Below are positions 23,747 through 35,400 of a stretch of DNA of 64,000 bases, one piece after another. Made by a program: the position numbers and the translations under genes. The notes below the pieces were generated by a model. That model had not been told where the DNA came from and did not search any database. It saw only the letters and a list, made by a program, of their open reading frames with translations. This stretch comes from Macrothele yani. Its lineage: Eukaryota; Arthropoda; Arachnida; Araneae; Macrothelidae. The stretch spans positions 202,063,232 to 202,127,231 of the forward strand of contig CM076990.1 in NCBI GenBank assembly GCA_039090855.1, in the 5' to 3' direction. Positions within the stretch are counted from its first letter, which is position 1; each line of letters opens with the position of its first letter.

Positions 23747-23844
23747 CTTTTGTAAGCTGTTTTAATCTGATTTGAACCAGCAGGATTAGCAGAGGGTAAA
23801 CCCATCTTTGTGTATACTACTTTCCACTGGTTTTGATTTGTAAC
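23747..23844 (-). CDS. ARID4-like exon, ARID helix-turn-helix
   Basis: This 98-bp exon has 32 codons plus 2 bases. The acceptor is ATGTACAG and the donor GTATGT. The peptide starts VTNQNQWKVVYTKMGLPSAN and ends with NQIKTAYK. In ARID domains this covers the V-x-x-x-x-x-W motif, the recognition helix and the K-x-x-Y segment that leads into the last helix. The arginine codon AGG is split with the next exon. The exon sits 290 bp downstream of a truncated R4-type LINE, yet its reading frame and splice sites are intact. Confidence 0.92.
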
Positions 23845-24759
23845 CTGTACATGGAAAAAATGACAACATCAGTAGAATCAAAATCAAATGGAAATATCAC
23901 ACTGATTATTAATACACACATGCAAATGCCAGGCGCTTCAACTGTGACTACAAATACAGTAACACCATGTTTAATTCATACTTTAAATATAAACAGCAGC
24001 ACAGTTTTGTTGCAAGTTCTTTTACAAAAATATATGATACCAAGATGAAGAAGAGGTCAGTTGCTTTTTTGTTAACTCTTGACCCCATCCCCCACAACAC
24101 ACACTTGCCAAACAAATGCACCTCCTTAGACAAATGCTATCTTTTATCATCTCCCTTTGTCACCTTTCAATCACTAAATATCTGTTTAGAAAACCTTTTT
24201 TAGTTTATTTTGCATCTAGAAACATCTTAACCACCACACCAGAGGAAGTTAAGAAACACTTGAAACAGCAATCATGAAAAGCATAAAACAAGCAAGAATT
24301 AGTCAATATATCTGATGTAACAGGTGAAATTTTGAAAATTAAAACAGTAGTTACTTTAATTTTTACATCATAAACAATACAAATTTGTTTGTCTGAATGT
24401 TCGTTGCACTTTGGTGGTGCAGTTGAAAGAACATTTGCTTGTTTTAATTGCCCAATCCCTGCCTCAATCAATATACTTTTTTGTTGTTGTTGTAATGCTC
24501 ATGAAACACACTTTCACATTTGGACATCACAAACAAAAAGAATACCTGGTTATTAAAAAAATCACTCTACATATCTTACATTTCTCTGTCATTATTGATG
24601 GCTTTCACCTACTTTTTTAAATATTTTGCTTATTGCAGATTGCACTCAAATTATTTTACTAGCTATGGTTTTCAATTAACAAGTATTACTTACTTTCAAT
24701 TAATTGATAAATAGTTCATGATTGACTAATGTTATTTCAAAGCACACCAGACCACACTC

Positions 24760-24949
24760 AATCAAGATGCGCTTATAGTGTAGTAAATTCGTTTATTTAC
24801 CGATGTAATATGCATATAGATTCCCCAAGCTTTTGACCTCCACTGTGAGGCTTTTTCAAGGTCTCGTGGAGAGTGAAAGCTTGGCAAATCTACATGCACG
24901 TTACACCAGTAAGTAAACGGATTTACTACGCTATAAGTGCTTCTTGATT
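24760..24949. repeat. Foldback element with about 80-bp arms
   Basis: The left arm (from 24760, AATCAAGATGCGCTTATAGT) pairs with the right arm ending 24949 (GCTATAAGTGCTTCTTGATT) over about 80 bp with scattered mismatches. The loop region (24830-24882) is GC-richer and itself hairpin-like. It encodes nothing. It could be a MITE or a solo inverted terminal repeat of a Penelope-type element; the sequence AAAGCTTGG near the loop recalls such termini. Confidence 0.75.
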
Positions 24950-26440
24950 ATGATTGACTAGTTTTAACCTGACATAATGTAATATGCCAAAAATATCCCC
25001 ATTTTTTTTTTTTTTTTATCTTTCTGGCTATAGCAAAGTTTACATATATCAAGTGTTTTTGACTCTTCCTTCAACTTAATTATATATGGGTTCGACTGTA
25101 ATTTATCACAGCATTGAAAAATTATTATTCATGCCATTGATATAAGTCCTGATGTGGAGTGTACTGAAATGGCCACGTTAATCATGTAAACAAGGTACTG
25201 TTCCCACTCTTGTTTGAGACCTGTATGGTAACTGCTCAAGGGAAGCGTGCCAGTTTCAGATGCTAAAGTACATGGCTCTAACATCAGTAGTTTGTTGTAT
25301 GCTGCCAACTCAGAAGTAATTTGTAGGAGCGCAAACAAATTACAGCATAATTTCAATCAGCTGAGAATGATAAACAAAAAATTTGGGGAGAAGACCAATA
25401 CTGATAACTAAAGGAAGTCAATGATTCTCCACAGACATGGAAGTGACAAAAGCGATATATGGGGAAGGGGGAAATAGGTAGACCAATGACAAAAGAGAAC
25501 TAATAATGCAAACATTAGAACAGGTATGGTTATTTTTGTGGAAGAAAACATTAGCTAAACCATTTTGGGACTGCTCAGACATGTGGAACAGGAATTCAAA
25601 AATTATCAAAACCGGTGTTAAATTCTGTAGCACATGGTAGAGGTGGGCCGGAAATTATGTTGCCGTTACTTGAAAATCACTATCACTGTTATGAACAGTG
25701 ACTAAGAGTAAAGAGTTCTAAAATCCCTGTTCAGGTGTCACAGTTTTGGCCTGGGCAACAATCACATTCTAAAATAAATCTCTCTTCTACAGGGGAGCTT
25801 TACTCTAAGAGCAGTTGACCACTCAAAATGGGCTGAGCGAGATAATTATCCTAATCCAGGTGCAGTAAATGGTAGGAATGTGGGGAAGTGAAAGCACTGT
25901 TCTAGTTTCAATTTATACAGAGGAATGATACCTTTTTACGTATTTTTCTTTCATTTAGTGCTCAGCTTCTATAACAGTGATTCTCCACTGTGTTCCTGCA
26001 TCATATCATATCCATCACACATAACAAATCTGTCACTGTTAGAAGTAAGATTGTGACTCACAGTTTTGACTTCTTTACAGCTCCATCCCCACTGTCATAA
26101 ACAGCAATTTTTTTTACAGTTTAAAGCCACTGTTACTTCTGCAAAACTGCCATTGTTGTCACTGTGACAGGAAAATCACTGTTAAGCTCACCTCCAGTAC
26201 AAAGCCACAGATCATGAAAGATTTATAAAGGTGGATTGAAAGTGTGATATCAATCATTAGTGATTGAAGAAGCAATGCAGAAAAGGAAGAAGCTCTCCCA
26301 ATGGATAAATGAAGAAATTTCACTGTCAAGAATTATTATTATCAGTAAAGATCTGTGCCAAAAGCCTGCCTGAACACCATAAACGCACATGAGGTGGTAA
26401 TAAATAATGCATTTTGTGAACACTTTACAAAACAAAAAAC

Positions 26441-27013
26441 AATCGCATTTTTGAACTTACCGTTATGATGGTGAAGTTCGATTAACACTTACCGCACGTG
26501 GATCTTGGCTTTTTTTCTTATGTCCGTTATGTAGATGCGGCATGGGGGTTTTTCATTCAGTTTCGGGTCCGCTTCAGTTTTTTTCATTGGTTTTAATTGG
26601 CCTCGTTACTAAATGAATTTTTCCTTTGCTGCTTCCACATATACTTCAATAAGTTTTTTACCCGAGTACTTTCGGTAACATCCTGTTACCGTCATCTAGG
26701 GGACGAAAGTACTCGGGTAGAAAACGTATTGAAGTATATGTTCCACATATACTTCAATAAGTTTTTTACCCGAGTACTTTCGGTAACATCCTGTTACCGT
26801 CATCTAGGGGACGAAAGTACTCGGGTAGAAAACGTATTGAAGTATATGTGGAAGCAGCAAAGGAAAAAACTCATTTAGTAACGAGGCCAATTAAAACCAA
26901 TGAAAAAAACTGAAGCGGACCCGAAACTGAATGAAAAACTCCCATGCCGCATCTACATAACGAACATACGAAAAAAAGCTAAGATCCACGTGTGCAAAAA
27001 TGCAATTGCATTA
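26441..27013. repeat. Large foldback (about 570 bp) with duplicated hairpin core
   Basis: The outer arms (about 26487-26632 and 26854-26993) are near-perfect inverted copies over about 145 bp, starting CACGTGGATCTTGGC on the left. The core contains two direct 108-bp copies (from 26633 and 26741), each itself a hairpin: CCGAGTACTTTCG pairs with CGAAAGTACTCGG around a loop containing GGTAACATCCTGTTACC. A shorter outer match (GCATTTTTGAAC versus GTGCAAAAATGC) extends the inverted repeat to about 26441 and 27013. No protein is encoded that I can support; an ORF at 26597-26878 is a by-product. Confidence 0.85.
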
Positions 27014-27248
27014 ATGCACGTCAAAAAATTAACCTCCAATATCGGAAGTAATTGAAAAAAACAATCATTTCACGTTATTACATGTTTCCCAGCATGCTAA
27101 TTTCATAAAAATGTTTCTTCTAAAGTACTACATGTGACTATCACAGGTCTTGTATCTTGTATCCGAAACATGAAACATAGTATTTACAATATGTTAATGT
27201 ACAGCAATAAGTGTTTGTACTATTAAATAAAATGAGTGAAGTAAACTA

Positions 27249-28475
27249 CACGGTCATACTCGAATAATATGATCATCCCCGGATTCACAGTATACCCCCG
27301 CCCACGTGTGTCACCGAGTGCACGTGACAAGGTCGACCACATGAAGATACGTATAAGAGACTGACAAGGACAGATGAGCCATAGTGCATGGCATGAGCAC
27401 ATAGGCAGAGATAGTGATTTGACAGATGCTCAATAAAGAAATGATCATCGGCTGTTGTGTCAAGGGTGGAAGCATCTGAGAAACAGCAGACTTCTTGGGC
27501 TGTTTGCAAGTTGCTGTAGTAAGAGTGTACCAAGAATGGACCGCTGGCACACCGAGCATCTTCTGCCGTCATAACTGCGGAGCCCCAAAGGCCATTGACT
27601 CCAGAGGAGAACGTCGCTTCTGTCAACTGGTAAAGGGCAATTGACGCGCAACAGTACAGCAATTGACCACACAAATGAACGCTAGGGCATCCTAGTATGT
27701 GTCCCTGATCTCAGTAGAGCAAACCCTGTTATGTATGGGTCTCTGCAGTCGACGCTGTACCAAGGTGCCCATGTAAATCCAGGTCCATCAGCAACAACGC
27801 CTGCAGTTTGCATAGGACTACTGTCACGGGACAGTGGAAGAGTGGGAAAAGGTTGTCTTTTCCGACAAATCGAGGTTTCTACTCTACAGAAGTGATTGGT
27901 GGTGGCTAGTTCTTGCGTCAGCCACACAAGAACTAACACCCGGATACGCTTGTTGGTCAACCACAGACCGGCGGTGGGAGTGTGCATTTCAGGGGGATGT
28001 TTTCCTGGTATGACCTGGGATCGCTGGTACCACTGGATGGGTCCCTGAATGCCAATGGCCACCTGTCCATTCTCACTGACCAAATGCATACCTTTATGCT
28101 GGATGTTTACCCTGGTGGTGACGGTGTCTGCCAACAGGACAATGGGCCCTACCATGTTGCTAAAGGGGTGCGCGACTGGTTCCAGGAACATGATAGCAAT
28201 GTCTCTGTTTTCCCTTGGCTGGTGAAATCACCCGACCTTAATCCAAAAGAGCACTTGTGGGACTAATTGGATCAATAGGTTTGCCATGCCGACACACAAC
28301 CATGTCATCTCCGGGACCTCTGTGCTCTGCTGCAGTCCTAATGGGCACGTGTGCCTAGGGCAACCTTCCTTGGCTTCATTGCATCCATGCCACGCTGTCT
28401 CGATGCTGTCATCTGGGCCAAGGATGGTTATTTCCATTATTAGGTAGGTGGTCATATTATTCTGATACGGCTGTG
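27249..28475 (+). mobile_element. Tc1-like transposon, decayed
   Basis: Imperfect inverted ends (CACGGTCATACTCGAATAAT at 27249; complement of CACAGCCGTATCAGAATAAT ending 28475) with TA on the left and CA on the right. The plus strand encodes, in a 95-residue frame (27982-28266), CQQDNGPYHVAKGVRDWFQE and KSPDLNPKEHLWD. These are the second Asp and the Glu of the DD34E triad (E in KEHLWD). The N-terminal HTH part and the first Asp are scattered over broken frames. It differs in sequence from the other Tc1 copies, so it is another lineage. Confidence 0.85.
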
Positions 28476-28911
28476 CATATATACTCATAAAAATGAAACT
28501 GGCAAGGTGTATCATATCTGGAATTTTTTCTATTAAGTTTTGAGAATCTGATTTTCCAAATTTGTAGAAATCCTTCTTTCTGTTACAATACTATATATTC
28601 TTTCTTCAGTGTTTACATAATAAGTAGCTTTGCAAAGCCTGTCTTCACTGATTAGACAGTTACACATAATTGGCAATCTGCTGTTGGTAAGTTTCCAAGA
28701 AAACATAGTAATTTCACTAATTTCCTGTACTTATGGGGTACTCTTCAGCTTCTCCAAAAATAACTTAACATTCTATTTCATTTACCTTGCCAACATATTT
28801 TTAGCATGTGGTTTGCAAATCACCCATTTTATCACACAAAACAATAAACCTCTTGGTGGATAAATAATACATTACTACGAACTAAATGTGCTGAAAGTTC
28901 TGGGTGAACTG

Positions 28912-31795
28912 CAGGGAAAAAATAAGTGGTATCGCATCACAGTTTGCGATGCAAACTCATATTTGAATCGCAAAACCATGATTCAAAGTTTAAAAATGAA
29001 ACTTTCATTAAAATGATCAATCCATAGACAAATTAGTTGTTTATCAGAAATACGATTTTGCTTATGCGTGAAAAAAAAATTCCCGTATTCATAACCACGA
29101 ATACTTTCCGTTTCCTTTCAGCTGGAAGACGCTTCCTCATGTAGCTCTAGCTGTGCAGTGATTAGGTGGTCACCGTCTTATCGCAAAGCGTCTATGATTC
29201 TTCCACTTCCTGCCTGTCTGCACCACGAGGCATTTAAGGACAGATCCTCTTATCGCTGTTTTTTGTTTCTGTTTGGCTGCCACTTAATTTTAGGGGAATG
29301 TGAGTTTTGTTGTTTTACTCTTTGTTATTTGAAATCATGGCTACCAAAGTGAAAATATGAACCACGAAAAGGTGGATGGAGGAATTAGATCCAAAAGCTA
29401 GTTAGTTACGCTATGATGTTGACGCCGATAAAGTCTCCATCTTGTCTACCTATTGTAAAATTTGTCGGAAGAATGTTGACAGCGTAAAATTTTTTCGAAA
29501 TTTCAATTCTTTTTTTAGTGATGGAGTTTCTGGATTCGTTATTGAAAAGAACAATATGGTAAAGCACACCAGAGCAGAAATTCACTATGCCAGTGTCTCC
29601 AAGGCAGAATATAAAGAAAAACCACTCGCTGATTTTTATCAAAGAACATTTATTGGTAAGTTAATGATTGTTGCTTCCAATGCATCTAAAGCTCGAATTG
29701 AAAAATTAATGGATATAGCGTATATGATTGCCGAAGAGGAAATTCCATTTTTGAAATTTCCTAAAATTACTGATTTAGAGAAAAGCCATGGTGTTGATGT
29801 AGGGCAAACTAACCGTTCATCCATGACAAGTGCTCAGTTCACTTGGTGAATTGCTAATGTTTTCGAAACTGATTTGCGCAATGACTTGAGAAAGACAGAC
29901 TATTTTACTGTACTTATTGATAGCAGTACAGATGTTAGTGTATCTGAAATATAAATTATTTATCATGTATGTCAATGAAGTAGGAGATACGAAATTCCCA
30001 TTCCTGGCATTAAAAGAACTGAAAAATACTGATGCTAATGGTATCAAAAATGCAATTGTAGAGTCCATTGCAGAATTTGGAATAGTCAATTTTGAAAATA
30101 AATGAATTGGATTTTAGCTGACGGAGCAAATGTTAACACGGGACAGAAAAAGGTGTAGCAGCTTTTTTGAAGAAAAGCTGCTCCTGTTTGTGTTAGTGCA
30201 TTGTTTAAGTCATCGCTTAGAGCTAGCTCTAAAAGATTTTATGCTGTCAACATATTTTCGAGAGGTACATAAGTTAATGGAAGACATTCATAAGTTTTAT
30301 GAAAAAAGTGCCAGATGAATTAGAGACTTTCGTGAGCTCTCAACAATGCTCGATGAAGATGTACCAGATACATTAGCTTTGCGAATCCATGGCACCCAAT
30401 TGGTTTCATATATGCAAAGAGCAAATGACACGCTCATTACAAATTGCTTTGTTATTGTACAACAACTAGAAAATATGGTTGCAGATCCATTACACAAAGG
30501 AGAAAAAGCAGGATTACAGGCATTTTGAGAAAAATTAAGTCCATCAAATTTGTAACTTGGCTGCTGTTGCATTGCAACATTTTATATTCTTTGTCAAAAT
30601 TATCTTTGTCTCTCCAGTTGGATGATGTGGATGCACCTTGTATTTCGAACGCATTAGAAAAATTCTATGATTCTATCGAAATTACGAAGAAAACAAATTT
30701 TTCGGCAGAACTGTCCAAAATTTTACGAGACTTAGCAAACGTATCAGCTTGTGGTTCCTGCGACTGTGATTCAGTGAAACCTGCAAAATTTTGTGGCACT
30801 GAATTCAGCTGTAATTTGTCAGTAGATGTTTTCTATGAAAATTGTGAATATCTTTTAAATCGTATTCATCAATGTTTGCATACCCGGCTCGGTGACTTGC
30901 ACGAAAATCAGGTTTTTAATGTTACCAAGCTGTTAGAACCTAAGCTTTGACCAACAGATGAATCTACTCTTGCAAATGTTGGTGCTTTTCAAATTACTGA
31001 ATTAATTGAACATTTTAGTGAGTTGTTAAATGCCAACAACATTGACAATGATAAAATTCAAGAGAACTAGGATTATTCCAAAATCTTTTGGTTAAGAAAT
31101 CTACAAAACCTGTCAAAGCAACAGTTATGGAAATGTTTGAAAGAAAAGTATGCAAATGAATTCCCAAATCTAAACCACATGATAAATATCATGAGATTAT
31201 TGCTGGTATCCAATGCTAAGGTCGAATAAGCCTTTTCTGCGATGAAAAGAATAAAGACAGATTTCTGTAATCGGATGAATTCTGATGCTTTGAACTATCT
31301 ATTACGGACAAAACTGGAAGGACCAGAACTATGGGAGTTTCACCCTGAACAAGCAGTGGAGATATTTTTTTGAAAAGAAGCCCAGACACATAAGTGTGAA
31401 GTCTTACGGGAAAAGAAAAAGAACAGACGCAGAACTTGAAGCTTCCAGGAGTTCAGGGGTACTCTAACTGTCAAGTGACAGTGCGTAGCTGTTGCAATAT
31501 ATGGCCAGGTAACATTTTACCATATATCCACAGAAAGAAAATAGGAACTTTTTACATATCAGTTAAAATATTTTTTAATTTTACTTTTCATTACTGATTA
31601 CAGTATTTTCGATAGATATTGAAAGGTGCTTGCTAGTTATTTGTAATAGTTTTATTTGATAATAAATTATTAGTCACTTAAATCAAAAGAAAAATAAGTC
31701 TCAAAAGTGCTCCATATAATTACACAATTGCTCCACAATGCTAAATTTGAGGAGCAAAATTGCTTCCCAAAAAATTTAAGTTATTTTTTACCCTG
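28912..31795 (+). mobile_element. hAT transposon with 8-bp target duplication
   Basis: Terminal inverted repeats are CAGGGAAAAAATAAG at 28912 and the complement of CAGGGTAAAAAATAAC ending 31795. The 8-bp duplication GTGAACTG flanks it exactly (28904-28911 and 31796-31803), the hallmark of hAT. The plus strand carries a broken transposase from about 29340: a zinc-finger-like TYCKICRKNVDSVKFF, central segments (29917-30950), and a C-terminal dimerisation motif near 31200 (VSNAKVE, a stop, then AFSAMKRIKTDFCNRMNSDA). The protein resembles the zinc finger 862-like group of hAT-derived proteins. More than six stops or frameshifts are visible. Length 2884 bp. Confidence 0.9.
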
Positions 31796-31803
31796 GTGAA
31801 CTG

Positions 31804-32449
31804 TCAGCATGGTTAATTGTAAGCCAAGATGCTTCTGCTTTAAAAACACAGCATCATGAATAGTGAGATTTCATTTTCCAAAACTTATACAAAACTACAA
31901 GATCTTGGTTTTAGTACCAACACATTTTAAACACTTTAATCACCTTCCCACTTAATATCACATGATAAGTTAAACTAATGTAATCTATTTACACATGTAA
32001 ATTTGCAAAATGAATTGAATCAAGAATAAGCTCTTTCACAGAAAATTCTGTATTTGTGCATTTATTGCAACAAAAATAATTGTCAGTATAAACTGGTAAA
32101 TCACTAAATTCCAACATCTGTAAATGTCTACTATATGAGAATAAGTGCCCACTTAGTTGCCATCAATCAGATATAGTATGTACGTTGAATTTAAATCTAT
32201 TAAACAGGTATAATAACATCTATTTTTCTGCAGATTTCTGATTCACAAAACAGGGTCTTTTTGAAGTGTGGATCACACATGATCAAAATATCTAAACTTC
32301 AAAAATTACAAGGGAAAAGTCAGAAAGTAACTTACCCTATTGAAGAACTTTAAATGTACTGCATGTATTGAAAACGTATTTGGCTGACATGTAACTTGTC
32401 ATGTTCTGTTTTAGGTGGCTGCAGTTTGAAGCTCCAGAGACATTATGTT
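31804..32449. other. Gene-free intronic stretch
   Basis: AT-rich sequence following the hAT target duplication. No open frame, repeat or motif that I can name. Confidence 0.5.
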
Positions 32450-32760
32450 CCTGAACTACAGATTGAAAATGACTACTGTACTGGATGAATGGACAAAGGA
32501 AGAAGTCGGAGGAGTCATTCGCTTCTAGTGGGCAAAAAGGACGCCACCTATTAAAATTCACTGTGAACTTCATGCTGTGTACGGCCTATGTGTGATGACA
32601 GTACTGCAGGAGCAAATACGGCGTGATTTCAGTGGTGATAGAGTGAGTGTCCATGATGAACCAAAGACTGGACGTCTTTCTTCATCAGCACATCTCATCG
32701 ATGCAATTGAGGAGTGCTTAAGTGAAGATTGGCGTGTGACACTGCCAGAGTAGCAGAATG
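32450..32760 (+). pseudogene. Mariner-like transposase N-terminal fragment
   Basis: The plus strand encodes, with one stop, WTKEEVGGVIRF, WAKRTPPIKIHCELHAVYG, and later SVHDEPKTGRLSSS and a EDWRVTLPE segment. The order (VIRFLWAK, IHxELxxVYG, a basic DEPRxGRPS linker, then an RVTxxE helix) is the N-terminal HTH region of mariner transposases, from a lineage other than the two longer copies in the window. The catalytic domain was not found; an A/G-run at 32847-32871 follows. Confidence 0.6.
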
Positions 32761-33342
32761 TAGACGTACGTGTATGCTGTACGCGGATCGGATAGTTTCC
32801 AAATTATTAGCAGATTTTGCCGATAATTTTTGCATGTGGATTACAAAAAAAAAAAAAAAAAAAAGGGGGGGGTATTTACAGCAATTAAAATACTTACTCA
32901 ATCAAGGCTTTATACTCAGATTAATATACTTAATTCTATTTTAATTTGAATTTTCAGTTATTCTTCACCTCTTCTAAGCTCTTTGGATTTTACAGATGTT
33001 TCAGGCCTCTACATTTTATCAAAGCCTGTTCTTAATGTATAGGAACTGTATCAAAAGTTTCACTCACAGAAAGAATTTAAATTTATTGTCAGGTTCCTCT
33101 TGGCAGTTACCAGTTATTAAATTAAATTTTTTTCCTTATGTATTTCATAAGTCTACTATTTTTTAATTAAATTGAAAATGTTATTTATACTTTTTGAAGA
33201 TTCATTAATGGAACTGTTTTTCTCGATATAAAAATTTTCTTTAATCAGTCTTGTTTTTATGAGGTTAGTCCAATATTTTAATATTTTGCCATAAAGGTAC
33301 ATTTCACACACATTGCTGTGCATTCAATTGTAATGTATTACG

Positions 33343-34552
33343 TTGTCGGAAAAGTCATGACGTATTTCAGCCATGTTTTGCAAAGGTCATATATTGATAG
33401 AAAGAACAAAGATCAATCGATGATATAATGCCCGTTTTGTTCGATAACCTTTTGCCATCTTTCATGGTGAAAAACTGTACAAGGAGCTGATTTACAGCCT
33501 CATCTGAATTGAACGTTATACCACGCAAGGACTGTTAAAGACAGTGAAACAAATGGAAGTCTGACGGCGCAAGATCAGGCGAGTACGCTGGGTGTGGTAA
33601 CACATCCCACCCAAGCTCCAATAATTTTTGGCGGGTGATCAAACTTGTGTGTGGTCTTGCATTGTCGTGATGGAACACAACACCTTTACGATGACCCAGC
33701 TCTGGACGTTTCTGGATGATGGATTCGTTCAAACTGTCCAATTGCCAACAGTACACATTCGAATTGATTGTTTGGTTGCGTAGTAGGAACTCGAAAAACA
33801 TGACACCTTTAAAATCCCACCACACTGAGACCAGAACCTTCCACTGATGAATGTCTGCTTTGGATGTCGTTTGAGGCGAAGCAGCACATTGTTGTACACA
33901 ATCCACTTTTCGTCACCAGTTATCAGTCGCTTCAAAAAAGGATCGTTTTCCTCACGTTTAATGAGCATATTGCAGATGTTTATACGCACCGTCAATTGAG
34001 CTTCTTTGAGTACATGAGGAACTCACACATCGAGCTTACTTACGTATCCCAGCTTCTTCCGGTCGTCGTGAACGTTTGAATGATGGATGTGCAATGTGTC
34101 TGCAATCTCTCGTGTCGTGTAACGTGGGTTTGATTCGATCAATGCCTTAATTTGGTCGTCATCAACCTCGGTTGGCCTCCTGGACCGAGGAGCATCGTTG
34201 AGGTCAAAATCACCAGCACGAAATTTTACGAACCACCGCTGGCACTGACGTTCTTGTAGAGCATTATTCACCGTACACTTTACGCAACTTTACACAAGCT
34301 TGATGCGCGTTCTTCCCTTTACAGAAGTAAAACAGTAAAATATGGCGAAAATGCACAGTTCGGTCTTCAATCTTCAACTTGATGTCAAATCTCTGCAAAT
34401 CAACCAAATCGCTCACTATTCCTTTTAGACTGCAGCTACAACTGGCACCTGTCGAATGCCATAGCGGTAACAGAGCTGCGCATGTCTCTAGTACTTCCAA
34501 AACCGCCCAACCGCCATCGGGTGCCAAAATACGTCATGACTTTTCCGAGAAC
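33343..34552 (-). mobile_element. Mariner transposon, nearly full length
   Basis: Inverted ends TCGGAAAAGTCATGACGTAT occur at 33345 and, complemented, end near 34547. The minus-strand transposase starts near 34390 and contains VHFRHILLFYFCKGKNAHQA, WFVKFRAGDFDLNDAPRS, RYTTREIADTLHIHHSNV, ITGDEKWIVYNN (first Asp), VFHHDNARPHTSLITRQKL (second) and YSPDLAPSDFHLF (third). That is the DD34D triad, so all catalytic residues are present, but the parts lie in at least three frames. Length (about 1.2 kb) fits mariner. Inactive because of frameshifts. Confidence 0.92.
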
Positions 34553-34569
34553 CCTGAAATACCTCTAAA

Positions 34570-35400
34570 AAAAAAAAACCTGAAATACCTCTACAAGCTC
34601 GCAGCATTGAAATCTTACATCCACAGGGCTCTTATCATTTGCAACAACCAACTTTCTCTTCAAGAAGAATTCTCCAAAATTTCTACAATAGCCCTCTCTC
34701 ATGGTTTCCCTGCTCTTACAGTCAACTCCCTCTTAAAGAAATATGAAAACAATTCGAAAATTGAATGCCTCCTTCCTCAAAAAAAAAAAAAAAAAAAAAA
34801 AAAAGAAAACCTGAAATTCTCTGGTTCTGTTCCTTACCATCCTTGCTATGCTTATAAGTTAAGAGATTCTTTTTAGAAGTTTTGCTTACCATCTTGCCAT
34901 TAAATCCCCCCATAGGAACAAAGTTGAAAATCTGGACCTCCCAGGAGTTTACTGCATTCCTATCTCTTCTTCAATAGGTGATAACTTATACATTGTAAGC
35001 ACATAGAGGAGCATTAACCACAGAATTTTAGAACATAAAAAAGATGTTTTGAAAGCCAACCCTAATACAGCCTTGTCTATTTTGACAATGGAAGACACAT
35101 CTGCTGTTCCCTGCTGGAACAAAGCAAAATGAATTGCTTCTTTTGACAATCGTTTTGCCCTCAGTTACAGTGAAAGCCTGGAAATTGTTTTCAACCTAAT
35201 GACTTTCAATTCCGAATCTCCTCTCTACATGCCGATGATCTGGAGAGCAGTTCTAAGTTTTGGCAACAAAAATAGAAAAAATTCAAAGGTAGAATCTGGC
35301 AACAATCTTAGTCCTCCATTGGTGTGATGAAGACCTAAGATAAGGTCGAAAGCTCCCAACTTACGAAATTTCTTGTAACATAACTAGCGTGATCAAGTTT
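34570..35400 (+). mobile_element. Penelope-like element fragment
   Basis: The plus strand encodes YKLAALKSYIHRALIICNNQ, IALSHGFPALTVNSLLKKY, and, after breaks, ILEHKKDVLKANPNTALSIL, IASFDNRFALSYSESLEIVF and SESPLYMPMIWRAVL. The first two are the end of the Penelope reverse transcriptase; the rest matches the GIY-YIG endonuclease region (EHKKDVRKADxNNAL, then a C-terminal SPLYMPMIWR signature). An A-run at 34780-34803 breaks the frame. The 3' end holds a motif TGATGAAGACCT...AGGTCGAAAG (35324-35351) found in this position in other Penelope-type elements. Confidence 0.8.
35324..35351 (+). ncRNA. Hammerhead-ribozyme-like core in Penelope fragment
   Basis: TGATGA at 35325-35330 is followed by a GACCT/AGGTC stem and then GAAA. 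A hammerhead core needs CUGANGA, stem II and GAAA. Here the first C reads G, so activity is doubtful. It lies just past the endonuclease codons, where Penelope-like elements carry such motifs. A remnant is most likely. Confidence 0.45.

Noticed and set aside
27285..28191. Minus-strand ORFs of 129 and 169 codons
   Set aside because: They are antisense to the Tc1 transposase remnant, whose motifs (QQDN, SPDLNP) are on the plus strand.
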